This document shows, in pieces, positions 9,009 to 17,369 of a stretch of DNA of 64,000 bases. Positions within the stretch are counted from its first letter, which is position 1, and every line of letters begins with the position of its first letter. The translations under genes were made by a program, and so were the position numbers. Below the pieces are notes generated by a model. That model made no database searches, was not told the DNA's origin, and worked only from the letters and a program-made list of their open reading frames with translations. This stretch comes from Confluentibacter citreus (GTDB taxonomy: Bacteria; Bacteroidota; Bacteroidia; Flavobacteriales; Flavobacteriaceae). The stretch is taken from assembly GCF_002807055.1 (NCBI RefSeq), contig NZ_NIXN01000006.1, forward strand, positions 62,001 to 126,000. Direction: 5' to 3'.

Positions 9009-10118
9009 ATGAGTAAACAAGCATTATTAAACCCTTTTAGCGGTAAAAATTTAAATCTTAAAAACAGGATAGTGATGGCGCCTATGACGCGCAGTAGGGC
9101 CAATAATGAAGAAAATGTACCAACAGAGGAGCTTCAAGGTATTTATTATGAACAACGGGCTTCGGCTGGTTTAATCATTACTGAAGGTGCGCAGGTGTCG
9201 CCAAGAGCTGTTGGTTATATCAATACCCCAGGTATCCACACCAAAGCACAAGTAGAAGGTTGGAAAAAAATAACCAAACGTGTCCACGATAAAGGCGGGA
9301 AAATTTTCATTCAATTGTGGCATGTAGGTCGTGTCTCTCATTCCGATTTTCATAATGGTGAATTGCCTTTGGCTCCTTCACCAATCAATCCCCATGAAGA
9401 AGTATATACTAGCGAGGGCCTTAAAAAAACGCCTACGCCAAAGGAAATGACTTTGTCTGATATTAACGAAACCATAAATGACTTTAAAAATGCCGCAAAA
9501 AATGCCGTAGAAGCAGGATTTGATGGTGTTGAAATACATTCTTCAAACGGTTATTTATTCCACCAATTTTTTAGTGGGACTACAAATAAAAGAACCGACA
9601 ATTATGGTGGCAGTACAGAAAACAAAGCTCGTTTTTTCTTTGATGTGCTAGATGCTGTTAAAGAAGTGATTCCTGAAGAAAAAATAGGAGCCAGGTTTAA
9701 TCCGTCGTTAAACAATGTATTTGGTATGACCATGGATGAACAAACCATTCCAACATTTGAATACATTATTAAAAGATTAAACGATTACAATTTGGCGTAT
9801 GTGCATTTATCAGAGCCGTTTACCGATGTTTCAAATATTCCGTATGCGGTAACAGAAATTGCGAAACATTTCCGACCTTTATATCATGGAACCTTAATGA
9901 TTAATGCTGGGTTTACACAAGAAAAAGGAAATGCTGTGATAGAAGCTGGTGACGCCGATTTAGTTTCTTTTGGAAAGTTGTATATTTCTAACCCCGATTT
10001 GGTGGAGCGTTTTGAAAACAATATGCCGTTGGCAGACTGGAACCAAGACACGTTTTATACGCCCGGAACAGAAGGCTATACCGATTATCCAAAAGTAACA
10101 AACACACAATACGTATAA
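9009..10118 (+). CDS. Old yellow enzyme family ene-reductase
   Basis: A 369-residue FMN-dependent alkene reductase of the NemA/OYE family, a TIM barrel. It shows IVMAPMTRSRA near the N-terminus, IQLWHVGRVSH, the substrate-binding pair in GVEIHSSNGYLFHQF, and the FMN-phosphate-binding end GDADLVSFGKLYISNPDLVERF. It reduces activated double bonds or electrophiles with NAD(P)H in the cytosol. The ATG at 9009 is preferred over a GTG at 8976 because the family begins about nine residues before NPFSGK. OsmC follows 17 bases downstream; the pair looks like an electrophile/peroxide stress operon. Confidence 0.88.
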   Translation: MSKQALLNPFSGKNLNLKNRIVMAPMTRSRANNEENVPTEELQGIYYEQRASAGLIITEGAQVSPRAVGYINTPGIHTKAQVEGWKKITKRVHDKGGKIFIQLWHVGRVSHSDFHNGELPLAPSPINPHEEVYTSEGLKKTPTPKEMTLSDINETINDFKNAAKNAVEAGFDGVEIHSSNGYLFHQFFSGTTNKRTDNYGGSTENKARFFFDVLDAVKEVIPEEKIGARFNPSLNNVFGMTMDEQTIPTFEYIIKRLNDYNLAYVHLSEPFTDVSNIPYAVTEIAKHFRPLYHGTLMINAGFTQEKGNAVIEAGDADLVSFGKLYISNPDLVERFENNMPLADWNQDTFYTPGTEGYTDYPKVTNTQYV

Positions 10119-10135
10119 CTAATAAATTGAATATT

Positions 10136-10555
10136 ATGAAATTTACAAGAAAAGCAAACGCACAATGGAACGGTGCAGGAAAAGACGGTAAAGGCTATTT
10201 AACCACAGCTAGTGGTGTGCTAAGCAAGACACCATATTCATTCCACACCCGTTTTGAAGATGGTGAAAAAGGAACGAATCCAGAAGAATTAATCGGTGCG
10301 GCACATTCAGGATGCTTTGCCATGCAATTAAGTTTTTTATTGAATGAAGCAGGCTTTACTGCGACCACTTTGGATGTAGCTGCTGTGGTGACTTTTGAAG
10401 ACGGCAATGTGACTAAAGTTGCTTTAACTTTGGAAGGTGACGTCCCAAATATTGACGCCACACAATTTCAAGAGATTGCAACAAAAGCGAAAGAAGTATG
10501 TCCGATTTCCAAACTTTTAAAAGCTGATATTGAATTAAATGCGACTTTAAAGTAG
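10136..10555 (+). CDS. OsmC-family peroxiredoxin
   Basis: A 139-residue OsmC/Ohr-fold protein. The two redox cysteines are visible in AAHSGCFAMQLS and AKEVCPISKLL, with the usual spacing, and the N-terminal GYLTTASGVL beta-hairpin is typical of the OsmC rather than Ohr branch. It detoxifies organic hydroperoxides using cellular thiols. The ATG at 10136 is chosen over an upstream TTG at 10127. Likely co-transcribed with the ene-reductase and ended by the terminator at 10576-10610. Confidence 0.87.
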   Translation: MKFTRKANAQWNGAGKDGKGYLTTASGVLSKTPYSFHTRFEDGEKGTNPEELIGAAHSGCFAMQLSFLLNEAGFTATTLDVAAVVTFEDGNVTKVALTLEGDVPNIDATQFQEIATKAKEVCPISKLLKADIELNATLK

Positions 10556-10575
10556 TAAATTAATTAAATATATAT

Positions 10576-10610
10576 AACAGTCAATATATTAATAAGTTGG
10601 CTGTTTTTTT
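10576..10610 (+). terminator. Intrinsic terminator after osmC-like gene
   Basis: AACAGTCAA (10576-10584) pairs with TTGGCTGTT (10597-10605) with one G-U, followed by a T-run to 10610. Confidence 0.85.
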
Positions 10611-10646
10611 GTACATATTTTATGTAAAATACTAGGCATAATTTAA

Positions 10647-10682
10647 ATAAAAAAACCTGACACAAAACATGTTGCATCAGGT
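10647..10682 (-). terminator. Intrinsic terminator for the PAP2 gene
   Basis: On the minus strand ACCTGATGCAAC...GTGTCAGGT folds into a hairpin (arms at 10677-10682 and 10655-10660) followed by a run of T (A on the plus strand, 10648-10655). It lies 75 bases beyond the stop of the gene at 10757. Confidence 0.8.
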
Positions 10683-10756
10683 CCTCCCTCTAAACTAAAA
10701 TTAAAAAATAGACAAATTTTTATATTGGAAGTTCCAAATTTTTTATTAAAAATGTA

Positions 10757-12307
10757 TCAATCGGCACCATCCAACCTCGCTCTATTCACGGCATATTCCG
10801 CAACCGTTTTCCCTTGTTCCATGCCCACGTTAGCATCAAACGTCCAATGGATACCCCCATACACTCTCGAGTTAGCTGCTTCTTCTGCCCAAGTCCATAC
10901 TTGATCAGATTCCTCTGGAAACACATAGGACAGCACTTCGGCTGCCGCCGCAGAAAATGTACTGTGACCCGAGGTATAGGCAGGGAAATTTGGTGTCCCA
11001 ATAATGGTTTTAAACCCATCAATCATTTCAATCGGTCTAGGGTAGTGGTAGTAATATTTGGCATCCCAACAGCTAATCCCAGCATCCATGATAGCCATAT
11101 TTAAATAAGCAAAAGTTCGTGCCGAACGCAAGGGGTTAAATTCATAAGCCACTAAATACTCCTTGGTAATCCTGTTCCAGTGCCCTGGTGGTGTAAAGGT
11201 GGATAAACCATCTTGCCAAAAATTAGCTATACGTCTACGTTCACTGGTGACATTGGCAGCATAATCCTTTAAAATTTTAACATCTTCCAGATACTCTACG
11301 GAACCAATGGCAGGTGGGGGGCCTGGGCGAACCTCTTCTACATTTGCAACATTCCACATACGTACTTTGCCGTAAAGAGGTGTGAGTCCCACTGGTCTCA
11401 CGGGATTTTCTTGATTGGTCCATTGCCAGCCAAATCTTTCAAATGCTGCTGCCTTTATAGAATCCGAAACTGGTTTTGGTGTCTGTGCTTTACTCATACC
11501 ATCTGTAGCCGCTCTCGATAATGCTCTGGTCGCAATCTCATTTCCTATAAGTTTACCAGCATCAATGTCGCTTTGTACATTGCCACCTGATAAAAAAAGA
11601 CTTTCCAAATGTTCGTTTTCTTTTTGTTGTAAATACTCCACTTCTAACGGGAACATGGCACTTAGGATTCTTCTTGAAGCACTGGCAATAACAGCACCAT
11701 CAGAAGGATAAGAAGGAATGGTATTGACTGGGTAAGCGAACGCTATGGTGTTATCGTGTTGATAAGGTGCTGCTCTGTTGTATGCATATTTAAAATTCCA
11801 AGCCGATATCATTCCGTCATATTGCGCCACTGATAAATAGGCTAAGGCCCGAATAGCATAAGGCGGATTGGCAAATGGGAATGGGGGTGGCCCATTAGGA
11901 TTTCCGGCGTTAGGCAAGGTGTAGGTACCATCAGCATTCGGGCCTGGAATGAGGTTGTATTTGGAAATTAATTCAACCGCTATCTCATTCCAGCGAATAA
12001 TGGGATTGTTGGTCCAATATTCAATGGCTTTTTTCTGTTCAGGGGTTGTTTGTTGCATCGCTGATTTCATTGCTGCGATTTCTGCTAAGTATTCAACTGA
12101 ATTTGTAGCACTTGGAGCATCTATAGTAATGTCGCCCGCAGTTGGCAGTATGTGTGACCAAGTGCCACCATTTTCATCTGTAGATGTAAAAGCATAACTA
12201 TCAAAATTCATATAATAGGGGATATCCCTTTCACAAGCCGTTGTTAATATGGCCATTGCAAAAATTATGACAGCGATTTGTTTGTTTTTTATAATCTTAT
12301 TGTACAT
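10757..12307 (-). CDS. Vanadium-haloperoxidase/PAP2-like lipoprotein
   Basis: A 516-residue protein with a lipobox (LTTAC, Cys25), so membrane-anchored. The C-terminal third carries the PAP2/vanadium-haloperoxidase phosphate-or-vanadate pocket: K-x6-RP in KYYYHYPRP, the AYTSGHS loop with the catalytic His, and SR-x5-H in SRVYGGIH. The long helical N-terminal region matches the haloperoxidase-like branch rather than small lipid phosphatases. It overlaps the downstream... that is, is preceded by, an outer-membrane protein gene (12297-13301) by 11 bases, so the pair is translationally coupled. Haloperoxidase, phosphatase or neither cannot be decided from sequence. Confidence 0.75.
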   Translation of the reverse strand: MYNKIIKNKQIAVIIFAMAILTTACERDIPYYMNFDSYAFTSTDENGGTWSHILPTAGDITIDAPSATNSVEYLAEIAAMKSAMQQTTPEQKKAIEYWTNNPIIRWNEIAVELISKYNLIPGPNADGTYTLPNAGNPNGPPPFPFANPPYAIRALAYLSVAQYDGMISAWNFKYAYNRAAPYQHDNTIAFAYPVNTIPSYPSDGAVIASASRRILSAMFPLEVEYLQQKENEHLESLFLSGGNVQSDIDAGKLIGNEIATRALSRAATDGMSKAQTPKPVSDSIKAAAFERFGWQWTNQENPVRPVGLTPLYGKVRMWNVANVEEVRPGPPPAIGSVEYLEDVKILKDYAANVTSERRRIANFWQDGLSTFTPPGHWNRITKEYLVAYEFNPLRSARTFAYLNMAIMDAGISCWDAKYYYHYPRPIEMIDGFKTIIGTPNFPAYTSGHSTFSAAAAEVLSYVFPEESDQVWTWAEEAANSRVYGGIHWTFDANVGMEQGKTVAEYAVNRARLDGAD

Positions 12308-13301
12308 GCTCGTTCTTTTTAAAATTAAACTGGTAAGTCACACCAAAACCTGTATTGTTGATTTTCCCGGTATTCATGCCATCAAAAACACGATTGTGAT
12401 ATGCCAACACGCCTAAACCTTTAATGTCCTTAAAATAGTATTGGGCAAATAATCCCCATCGGTCAAAATCAACCCTATTGGTAGGCTGTGGGGCATTATA
12501 AGCCCTAATGTTATCACCACTGGAAGAACGTTGTGCGGCATAAATTAATTCCAGTCTTAAGGAATTCCCTAATGCTCTAAAACCAATGACGCCTTCAAAA
12601 CTCCATGCGTCGGGAACATCCATATACTTAGAATAGCGACTTCCATCACTGTAATAATAGTCTCTTTCAGCCTCCGCATAACCTCTCCATAAATGGGCAA
12701 TACTGGTTCTAAAATACATATTGTTGTTCCATTTATGTTCCATGATACCTCTTACGGATAATTCTGGAGCACCAAAACCCAAACTATAAGGCATATAATC
12801 CGCTAGGTAATTGGAAGCAGGGGTAGAGAAGCCCACACTGGATAGTAAAAACAGTTCGCCGCCCGGCATCTTTTTTCTTAAAGCTTGATATTTTAACGAT
12901 ATTCCTAAATCTTGAAATCCTTCAACGCCTGCAAATTTACCTCCATTTGGTTCCGTCGATCTAGTGCTAACATGTGGAACGCCTACGTATAAGTTAGCAT
13001 TCTTAAAAATCCCGACAGCAACCATAGGCAATATCGTTTTTCGTTGAACCTCTGCTATGGTGGCATTCTCCCGTAATTTAGAGCCTTCCCAATATTCATC
13101 GAAACTGCCAAAATCATAGTTTAAAAGTATGCAGATATCTCCCAAAGGCATCATAACCGCATCATTAGGCGTTTGGGCATAAGTATCATACACAGTAAAT
13201 AATGGTAGAAAAAGGAAAATACCTCGAAAAAAGGGATGAGATGGCTTCATTGGAGCGGAAATTTTTTTAATCCAATGGTGAATTTTAAATGGTTGGTTCA
13301 T
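12297..13301 (-). CDS. Outer-membrane beta-barrel protein
   Basis: A 334-residue protein with a signal peptide ending near TYAQ (about residue 43). The rest alternates aromatic and polar residues in many short beta strands, with a typical C-terminal strand (GFGVTYQFNF). It resembles flavobacterial transporter-like outer-membrane proteins of unknown substrate. It is the first gene of a two-gene operon with the PAP2/haloperoxidase-like lipoprotein, whose start overlaps its 3' end by 11 bases. It may provide a channel for the substrate or product of that enzyme; this is inference from linkage only. Confidence 0.6.
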   Translation of the reverse strand: MNQPFKIHHWIKKISAPMKPSHPFFRGIFLFLPLFTVYDTYAQTPNDAVMMPLGDICILLNYDFGSFDEYWEGSKLRENATIAEVQRKTILPMVAVGIFKNANLYVGVPHVSTRSTEPNGGKFAGVEGFQDLGISLKYQALRKKMPGGELFLLSSVGFSTPASNYLADYMPYSLGFGAPELSVRGIMEHKWNNNMYFRTSIAHLWRGYAEAERDYYYSDGSRYSKYMDVPDAWSFEGVIGFRALGNSLRLELIYAAQRSSSGDNIRAYNAPQPTNRVDFDRWGLFAQYYFKDIKGLGVLAYHNRVFDGMNTGKINNTGFGVTYQFNFKKNEHVQ

Positions 13302-13852
13302 TTAAAGTAATTAGTTAGTTGGTTTTATAGATAATTAAAAATCAAAGGATTTCTATTTGAGATTTTAATTATTCTAACTGCTAATATTATTATTTTACCG
13401 AGTACTCATAAAAAAATTATGTGAATGAACCATTTGGATTGATGAAACCTTTATTTTAATGGATAGGACGTTTTGTTAACTTAATCATTTTTGTTGTTTT
13501 CAATCATCCTTTTACGCGGGTTGTCCGTTCGAGTGAATGTTAGCAATGGAGTGACTGAAATTTGTATCGAGAGCATGAGTTAAACCAGCTTCTCGATACT
13601 ATTTTCTCATGCTTCGAAAATCACTCGAAGTGACATTTAGGTTGTTAATTATGTTTTTTTAGCCTATCAGTTCGAGTGAAATAACGAGCACGAGGTATTT
13701 TATATCGAGAACTTTCGTTATAAAAACCAAGTCATTCATCGGTAATTTTTACATTTTAAAACATCTTATCGTAAAGTTTTGGCGTTCATAAGATTTTTAT
13801 TGCTTAGTAAACCTAAACCACTAATTTTAAACAAATTAAAACCAAGACCCCC
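13302..13852. other. Gene-free divergent region with a dispersed repeat
   Basis: This 551-base stretch between divergent genes contains no convincing ORF. Its right half holds the nested palindromic repeat at 13527-13653 and a second partial copy of the same motif at about 13670-13715 (GTTCGAGTGAAAT...TATCGAGAAC). The promoters of the flanking genes must lie here, but I see no full TTG/TANNTTTG pair. Confidence 0.5.
13527..13653. repeat. Dispersed nested-palindrome repeat, copy 1
   Basis: About 127 bases sharing clear identity with 31915-32041. Outer arms TTCGAGTGA and TCACTCGAA (13621-13629) are perfect inverted repeats, as are inner arms GTATCGAGA and TCTCGATAC, with a further GCATGAG/CTCATGC pair. 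The DNA could form a cruciform. It is intergenic in both places. Confidence 0.7.
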
Positions 13853-14479
13853 ATGAAAAAACTAACAACTCTACTATCCATAACCAGTTTGTTAAGCATT
13901 TGCTTCACATCCATGGCTCAGGATACTGCTAGCAATACCAACCTACTTGCAGACGACTACAAAAACCGTAGTGCCATTTACGATTATTCAGAAAAAAACC
14001 TTAATAATACAGATACTATTGCCGATTTTCAATCAAAAACAGGAAAACTAAAAATAACTGGAATCATTTACCATAATGATGGCATAACCCCTGCCAAAGA
14101 TGTTATTTTATACATCTCCCAACCTGACGAAAATGGTAATTACCAAATGAAAAGGGATGCCAACCGCAAACGCTATGTACACCACAGGGCTTGGATAAAA
14201 ACCGATGCTGATGGCAGATACACCTTCTATACCTTTATGCCCGGTAAATTATTCCGCACCAAAGAATTAAAACAAATACACCGTACCGTTAAAGAACCAG
14301 GGAAACCAGAACAAGAATTGGCAGCCTTCTTTTTTAATGACGACCCTTTAATACCAGAATTAACATTGGCATGCCGTGCTGAGGCCGCTAAAAGCATGCT
14401 TAGGATAGAGGAAAAAGATGGTATGTACATTGCGACAAGAGATATTAGATTAAGCAAAACAGACGCTATAGAATTTTAA
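13853..14479 (+). CDS. Secreted intradiol dioxygenase-like protein
   Basis: Encodes 208 residues with a signal peptide (cleavage near SMAQ, residue 23). From about residue 66 it has the intradiol ring-cleavage dioxygenase fold: LKITGIIYHNDG, VILYISQPDENGNY, YVHHRAWIKTDADGRYTFYTFMPG, then the C-terminal sheet. Genuine enzymes bind Fe(III) through two Tyr and two His. Here Tyr97 (GNY) is present, but the PG-x-Y tyrosine is Leu133 and the H-x-H pair is Gln141-x-His143. It may therefore be inactive as a dioxygenase, or bind metal differently. Monocistronic, ended by the terminator at 14508. Confidence 0.7.
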   Translation: MKKLTTLLSITSLLSICFTSMAQDTASNTNLLADDYKNRSAIYDYSEKNLNNTDTIADFQSKTGKLKITGIIYHNDGITPAKDVILYISQPDENGNYQMKRDANRKRYVHHRAWIKTDADGRYTFYTFMPGKLFRTKELKQIHRTVKEPGKPEQELAAFFFNDDPLIPELTLACRAEAAKSMLRIEEKDGMYIATRDIRLSKTDAIEF

Positions 14480-14507
14480 TAATATTTAAGTTGCTATTTT
14501 TGAACTC

Positions 14508-14539
14508 ACCAGTATACTTTTAGTATGCTGGTTTTTTTT
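14508..14539 (+). terminator. Intrinsic terminator
   Basis: ACCAGTATAC (14508-14517) pairs with GTATGCTGGT (14523-14532) across a 5-base loop, followed by eight T. Confidence 0.9.
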
Positions 14540-14652
14540 ATGGGTTTTATTAGCCGATAGTTACATTAACAAAAAATTAAACAGCTTATGTCAAAAATTT
14601 GGTATATTTAGATAACTGCCACCAAGTTTATAACATCCTAAATTTTTTAAGT

Positions 14653-15210
14653 ATGCTAAAGATTTTATTACTAGGTACCATACTAATAGTTTTTGTAGCT
14701 TGTGGTTCAGGGAATCCGAAATATAGCGAAGAAAATAGTAGAGCGCTACGCAGCATGATTGAAAACCAATCATTGGAAATAATATCCAATCGCGCGCTAC
14801 CGATTATGACGTCCGCCATGCAACAACTCGGTAATGCTGGGCTGTTTATTAATGGAAGTACTGCGGGTAGCATCGATATATCTACACACAGCAATTATCT
14901 AAGAATGAAAAAAGATTCCGTGATAGCGAGTTTGCCATTTTATGGAGAGCGCCAATTTGGAGGGGGCTATAATACCTCATCTGGCATCGAATTTGAAGGC
15001 GTTCCAGACGATTTACAAATAAATAAAGGCAAGGAGTCTTCTTATGAAATTCGTTTTAATATGGCAGACAAAAACTCAAATACCGATAATTATCGGGTGT
15101 ATATCAAATTGTTTCCTAATTTGACCAGTACCATCAGCATCAATAGTTCGAGTCGTAGCAACATCCAGTATAGAGGGAATGTTCATGCGATAGATAGTGA
15201 CAAACAATGA
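14653..15210 (+). CDS. DUF4251 lipoprotein
   Basis: A 185-residue lipoprotein: a short hydrophobic signal with lipobox VFVAC at the N-terminus, then the DUF4251 domain. Family features seen are ALPIMTSAMQQLG, NYLRMKKDSVIASLPFYGE, GIEFEGVPDDLQI and the C-terminal repeat-like ISINSSSRSNIQYRG. The family is common in Bacteroidota and has no established function. Start is the ATG at 14653, which gives the signal directly; the longer frame from 14599 would bury it. Converges with the glycosidase gene at 15218. Confidence 0.75.
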   Translation: MLKILLLGTILIVFVACGSGNPKYSEENSRALRSMIENQSLEIISNRALPIMTSAMQQLGNAGLFINGSTAGSIDISTHSNYLRMKKDSVIASLPFYGERQFGGGYNTSSGIEFEGVPDDLQINKGKESSYEIRFNMADKNSNTDNYRVYIKLFPNLTSTISINSSSRSNIQYRGNVHAIDSDKQ

Positions 15211-15217
15211 TTAAAAA

Positions 15218-17158
15218 TCAGTTCTTTATTTCAGTAATCTTCATCGCCCAATCAATGATAGATGGATGTTGTTTATCTGGAAATAGCGGTAACTCCAAAA
15301 CACCTTTTTTATTCGTTTTTACATGAATAGGTTGTCCCCATTCGCCATTAAGTGGGTTGAACCAAACCAACGCATAGGATGTATTGGGTTTAAATCCTTT
15401 CAACTCAGGTAAAACGGACTGGTTTTCAAAATACAATAATGCAAAATCTTTGTTAGGCGTCCGCATCATATATGACCATCCGTCCAATCCCATCTCGGGA
15501 CTACCGGGCGCTTTGTGTGGATTCATACCTTTAGTGGCGGGTTGCAAATTCTGATAATAATGTCCTTCCGACATGATAAACGTATGGAGGTGCTGCATGT
15601 GATGTCCAGAGTCATATTTCAAGGCTTCCCAAAAATGAGGCCGAGCTCCTGAAGGCTCTCCAGTACTTGTCATATCGTAAGCTGCCGTACCATGTACATG
15701 GCCAGACAGTGCGCCTGAAAGTACCGAACCATACATTTGGGCCCGTGCAAAATAGTTATCCCGTACCGAATTGGCTGGTGGCCGTTCGCCATTTGGTTTG
15801 TTAATGGAATGGTCCCAACCCGTATAATAAGGCTCAAAATTGATGGCTGGATACGCTGGACTCAGATTAAAAAGGGTGTCTATGGCAGTAGTGACACGGT
15901 GGTCTCTTGGTTTATTGCCCACACTATGCATCATTAACCATGGAACATCCTTATCATGTCCAAATGCTTTATAAGTGGATCGATCGATTAATGTGGTAAC
16001 CACTTGACCAAATGGCATGGGGCCATATTTTTCTAAATGATAGGTGAGGGCCTCATTAAACTTATCGGCCGTTAGGCTAAAATCCTTTGGAATCCAATCC
16101 AAATGAATGCCGCTAAAGACCATATTATAAGCGCCATACCTCGAAATAAGATATTGAACGTAACGTGCAAAACTTTCCTTAAAATTAAAATAGGCATTCC
16201 AAGAAGGACCAACATCCCGCCGTACCGTTTCCAATAAGGGCACCAGACCTTGTTCGGACATGTATGCCATTTTTTTATCCAAGCTTTTAAAATATTCTGG
16301 ATTGATGGTATTAAAATCGGACACACCTTTATAGGTATCGGACATAGCAAAGGGTAAATTTCCATATTCGTCCCGCATGTTTTTTGAAGTAAAAGTACCC
16401 CAATAACTCAAACCTCCAGAAGCATCGGTGCCTATGGCATCTGAGACATCATAACCAAACTTTTCCCAAGCATTTCTTAAGAATATACCACTGGAATCGG
16501 CGTAGGTACTCGGGTGGTTATCGGCCTCCCAGTTTGGAAAGGCAGCTATCATACTTACCGAATTATACCCTTGGTTTTTACGATAATTGATGGCATCTTC
16601 AAATCCTATTCCTGTGTCGGGGATATAATTATCTTGAGTAGTGGCATTTCTAAAAGGCAATCGCCACGTAGATCCTGCAAGCCACGTATCGCCAATCATA
16701 AAAAAAGGTGTGCCATCCGTATATTGTAAGGCACGGCCATTTTCAGTGGGTATTACAAAACCATGGCGGTTGGGGTTATCTTCTTTTTCCTTATCTGTCC
16801 ATTCCACAGCTTTAAACGCCCCGCTTTTAGTGTTCAATCCGTTATCATTAGGTTGGTTCGAACCACTTTTCCAAGTCCACATACCCGCTTTTGTTGCCAC
16901 GACGCGGACTAAAAATGTATTAGCTCCATTCCAGAACCCATAAATGCGTTTGGAAAAACCAGGCCCTTCCAAATCTACCCAACAGGTAATCTCAGTGTAA
17001 TAATTGGTGTAGGTATTTTCGGTTTTTAGCTCAATTTCCAACAGTTCCCAAGTATGGATTTGTGGCGTCCCATTGGTTTGAGCTGGCATGATAAACACAT
17101 GGCAAACCATGAATAAACCTACTAAAAAAAGGCGACAGGGTATAAATTTATAAGTCAT
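15218..17158 (-). CDS. DUF5060-DUF4038 glycoside hydrolase
   Basis: A secreted 646-residue protein. A signal peptide (MTYKFIPCRLFLVGLFMVCH, cleavage near MPAQ) precedes a beta-sandwich DUF5060 domain (about 25-125; EITCWVDLEGPGF, FWNGANTFLVRV). This is followed by a TIM-barrel DUF4038 domain of the apiosidase-like type (FFMIGDTWLAGS, NQGYNSVSMIAAFPN, FSGIHLDWIPKDF, INFEPYYTGWD, GALSGHVHGT) and a short C-terminal sandwich (LELPLFPDKQHP). These enzymes cleave pectin- or plant-type side chains, and the precise bond here is unknown. ATG 17158 is chosen over 17200 because the signal starts there. It is divergent from the GH54 gene, so the two may be co-regulated. Confidence 0.75.
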   Translation of the reverse strand: MTYKFIPCRLFLVGLFMVCHVFIMPAQTNGTPQIHTWELLEIELKTENTYTNYYTEITCWVDLEGPGFSKRIYGFWNGANTFLVRVVATKAGMWTWKSGSNQPNDNGLNTKSGAFKAVEWTDKEKEDNPNRHGFVIPTENGRALQYTDGTPFFMIGDTWLAGSTWRLPFRNATTQDNYIPDTGIGFEDAINYRKNQGYNSVSMIAAFPNWEADNHPSTYADSSGIFLRNAWEKFGYDVSDAIGTDASGGLSYWGTFTSKNMRDEYGNLPFAMSDTYKGVSDFNTINPEYFKSLDKKMAYMSEQGLVPLLETVRRDVGPSWNAYFNFKESFARYVQYLISRYGAYNMVFSGIHLDWIPKDFSLTADKFNEALTYHLEKYGPMPFGQVVTTLIDRSTYKAFGHDKDVPWLMMHSVGNKPRDHRVTTAIDTLFNLSPAYPAINFEPYYTGWDHSINKPNGERPPANSVRDNYFARAQMYGSVLSGALSGHVHGTAAYDMTSTGEPSGARPHFWEALKYDSGHHMQHLHTFIMSEGHYYQNLQPATKGMNPHKAPGSPEMGLDGWSYMMRTPNKDFALLYFENQSVLPELKGFKPNTSYALVWFNPLNGEWGQPIHVKTNKKGVLELPLFPDKQHPSIIDWAMKITEIKN

Positions 17159-17369
17159 AATGGATGTATCTATTCCATAAATATAATAAGATTTTAGCAT
17201 TAAAAACTTTTGTTCTTTTTAGAAGGAGCAACGGGAATTGCAAACGTCTACATTTACAGGGATTTATAATTATTTTGCATGATAACAGGCAAACGTTTAA
17301 TCATTTTTAGAGAAATTTTATTAAATTACGAGTTCAACTAACTATCCATAACTAATCAAGACAACTACC

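Noticed and set aside
10757-12307. Calling both PAP2-like lipoproteins confirmed vanadium haloperoxidases
   Set aside because: The shared pocket motifs also occur in acid phosphatases; activity cannot be read from sequence.
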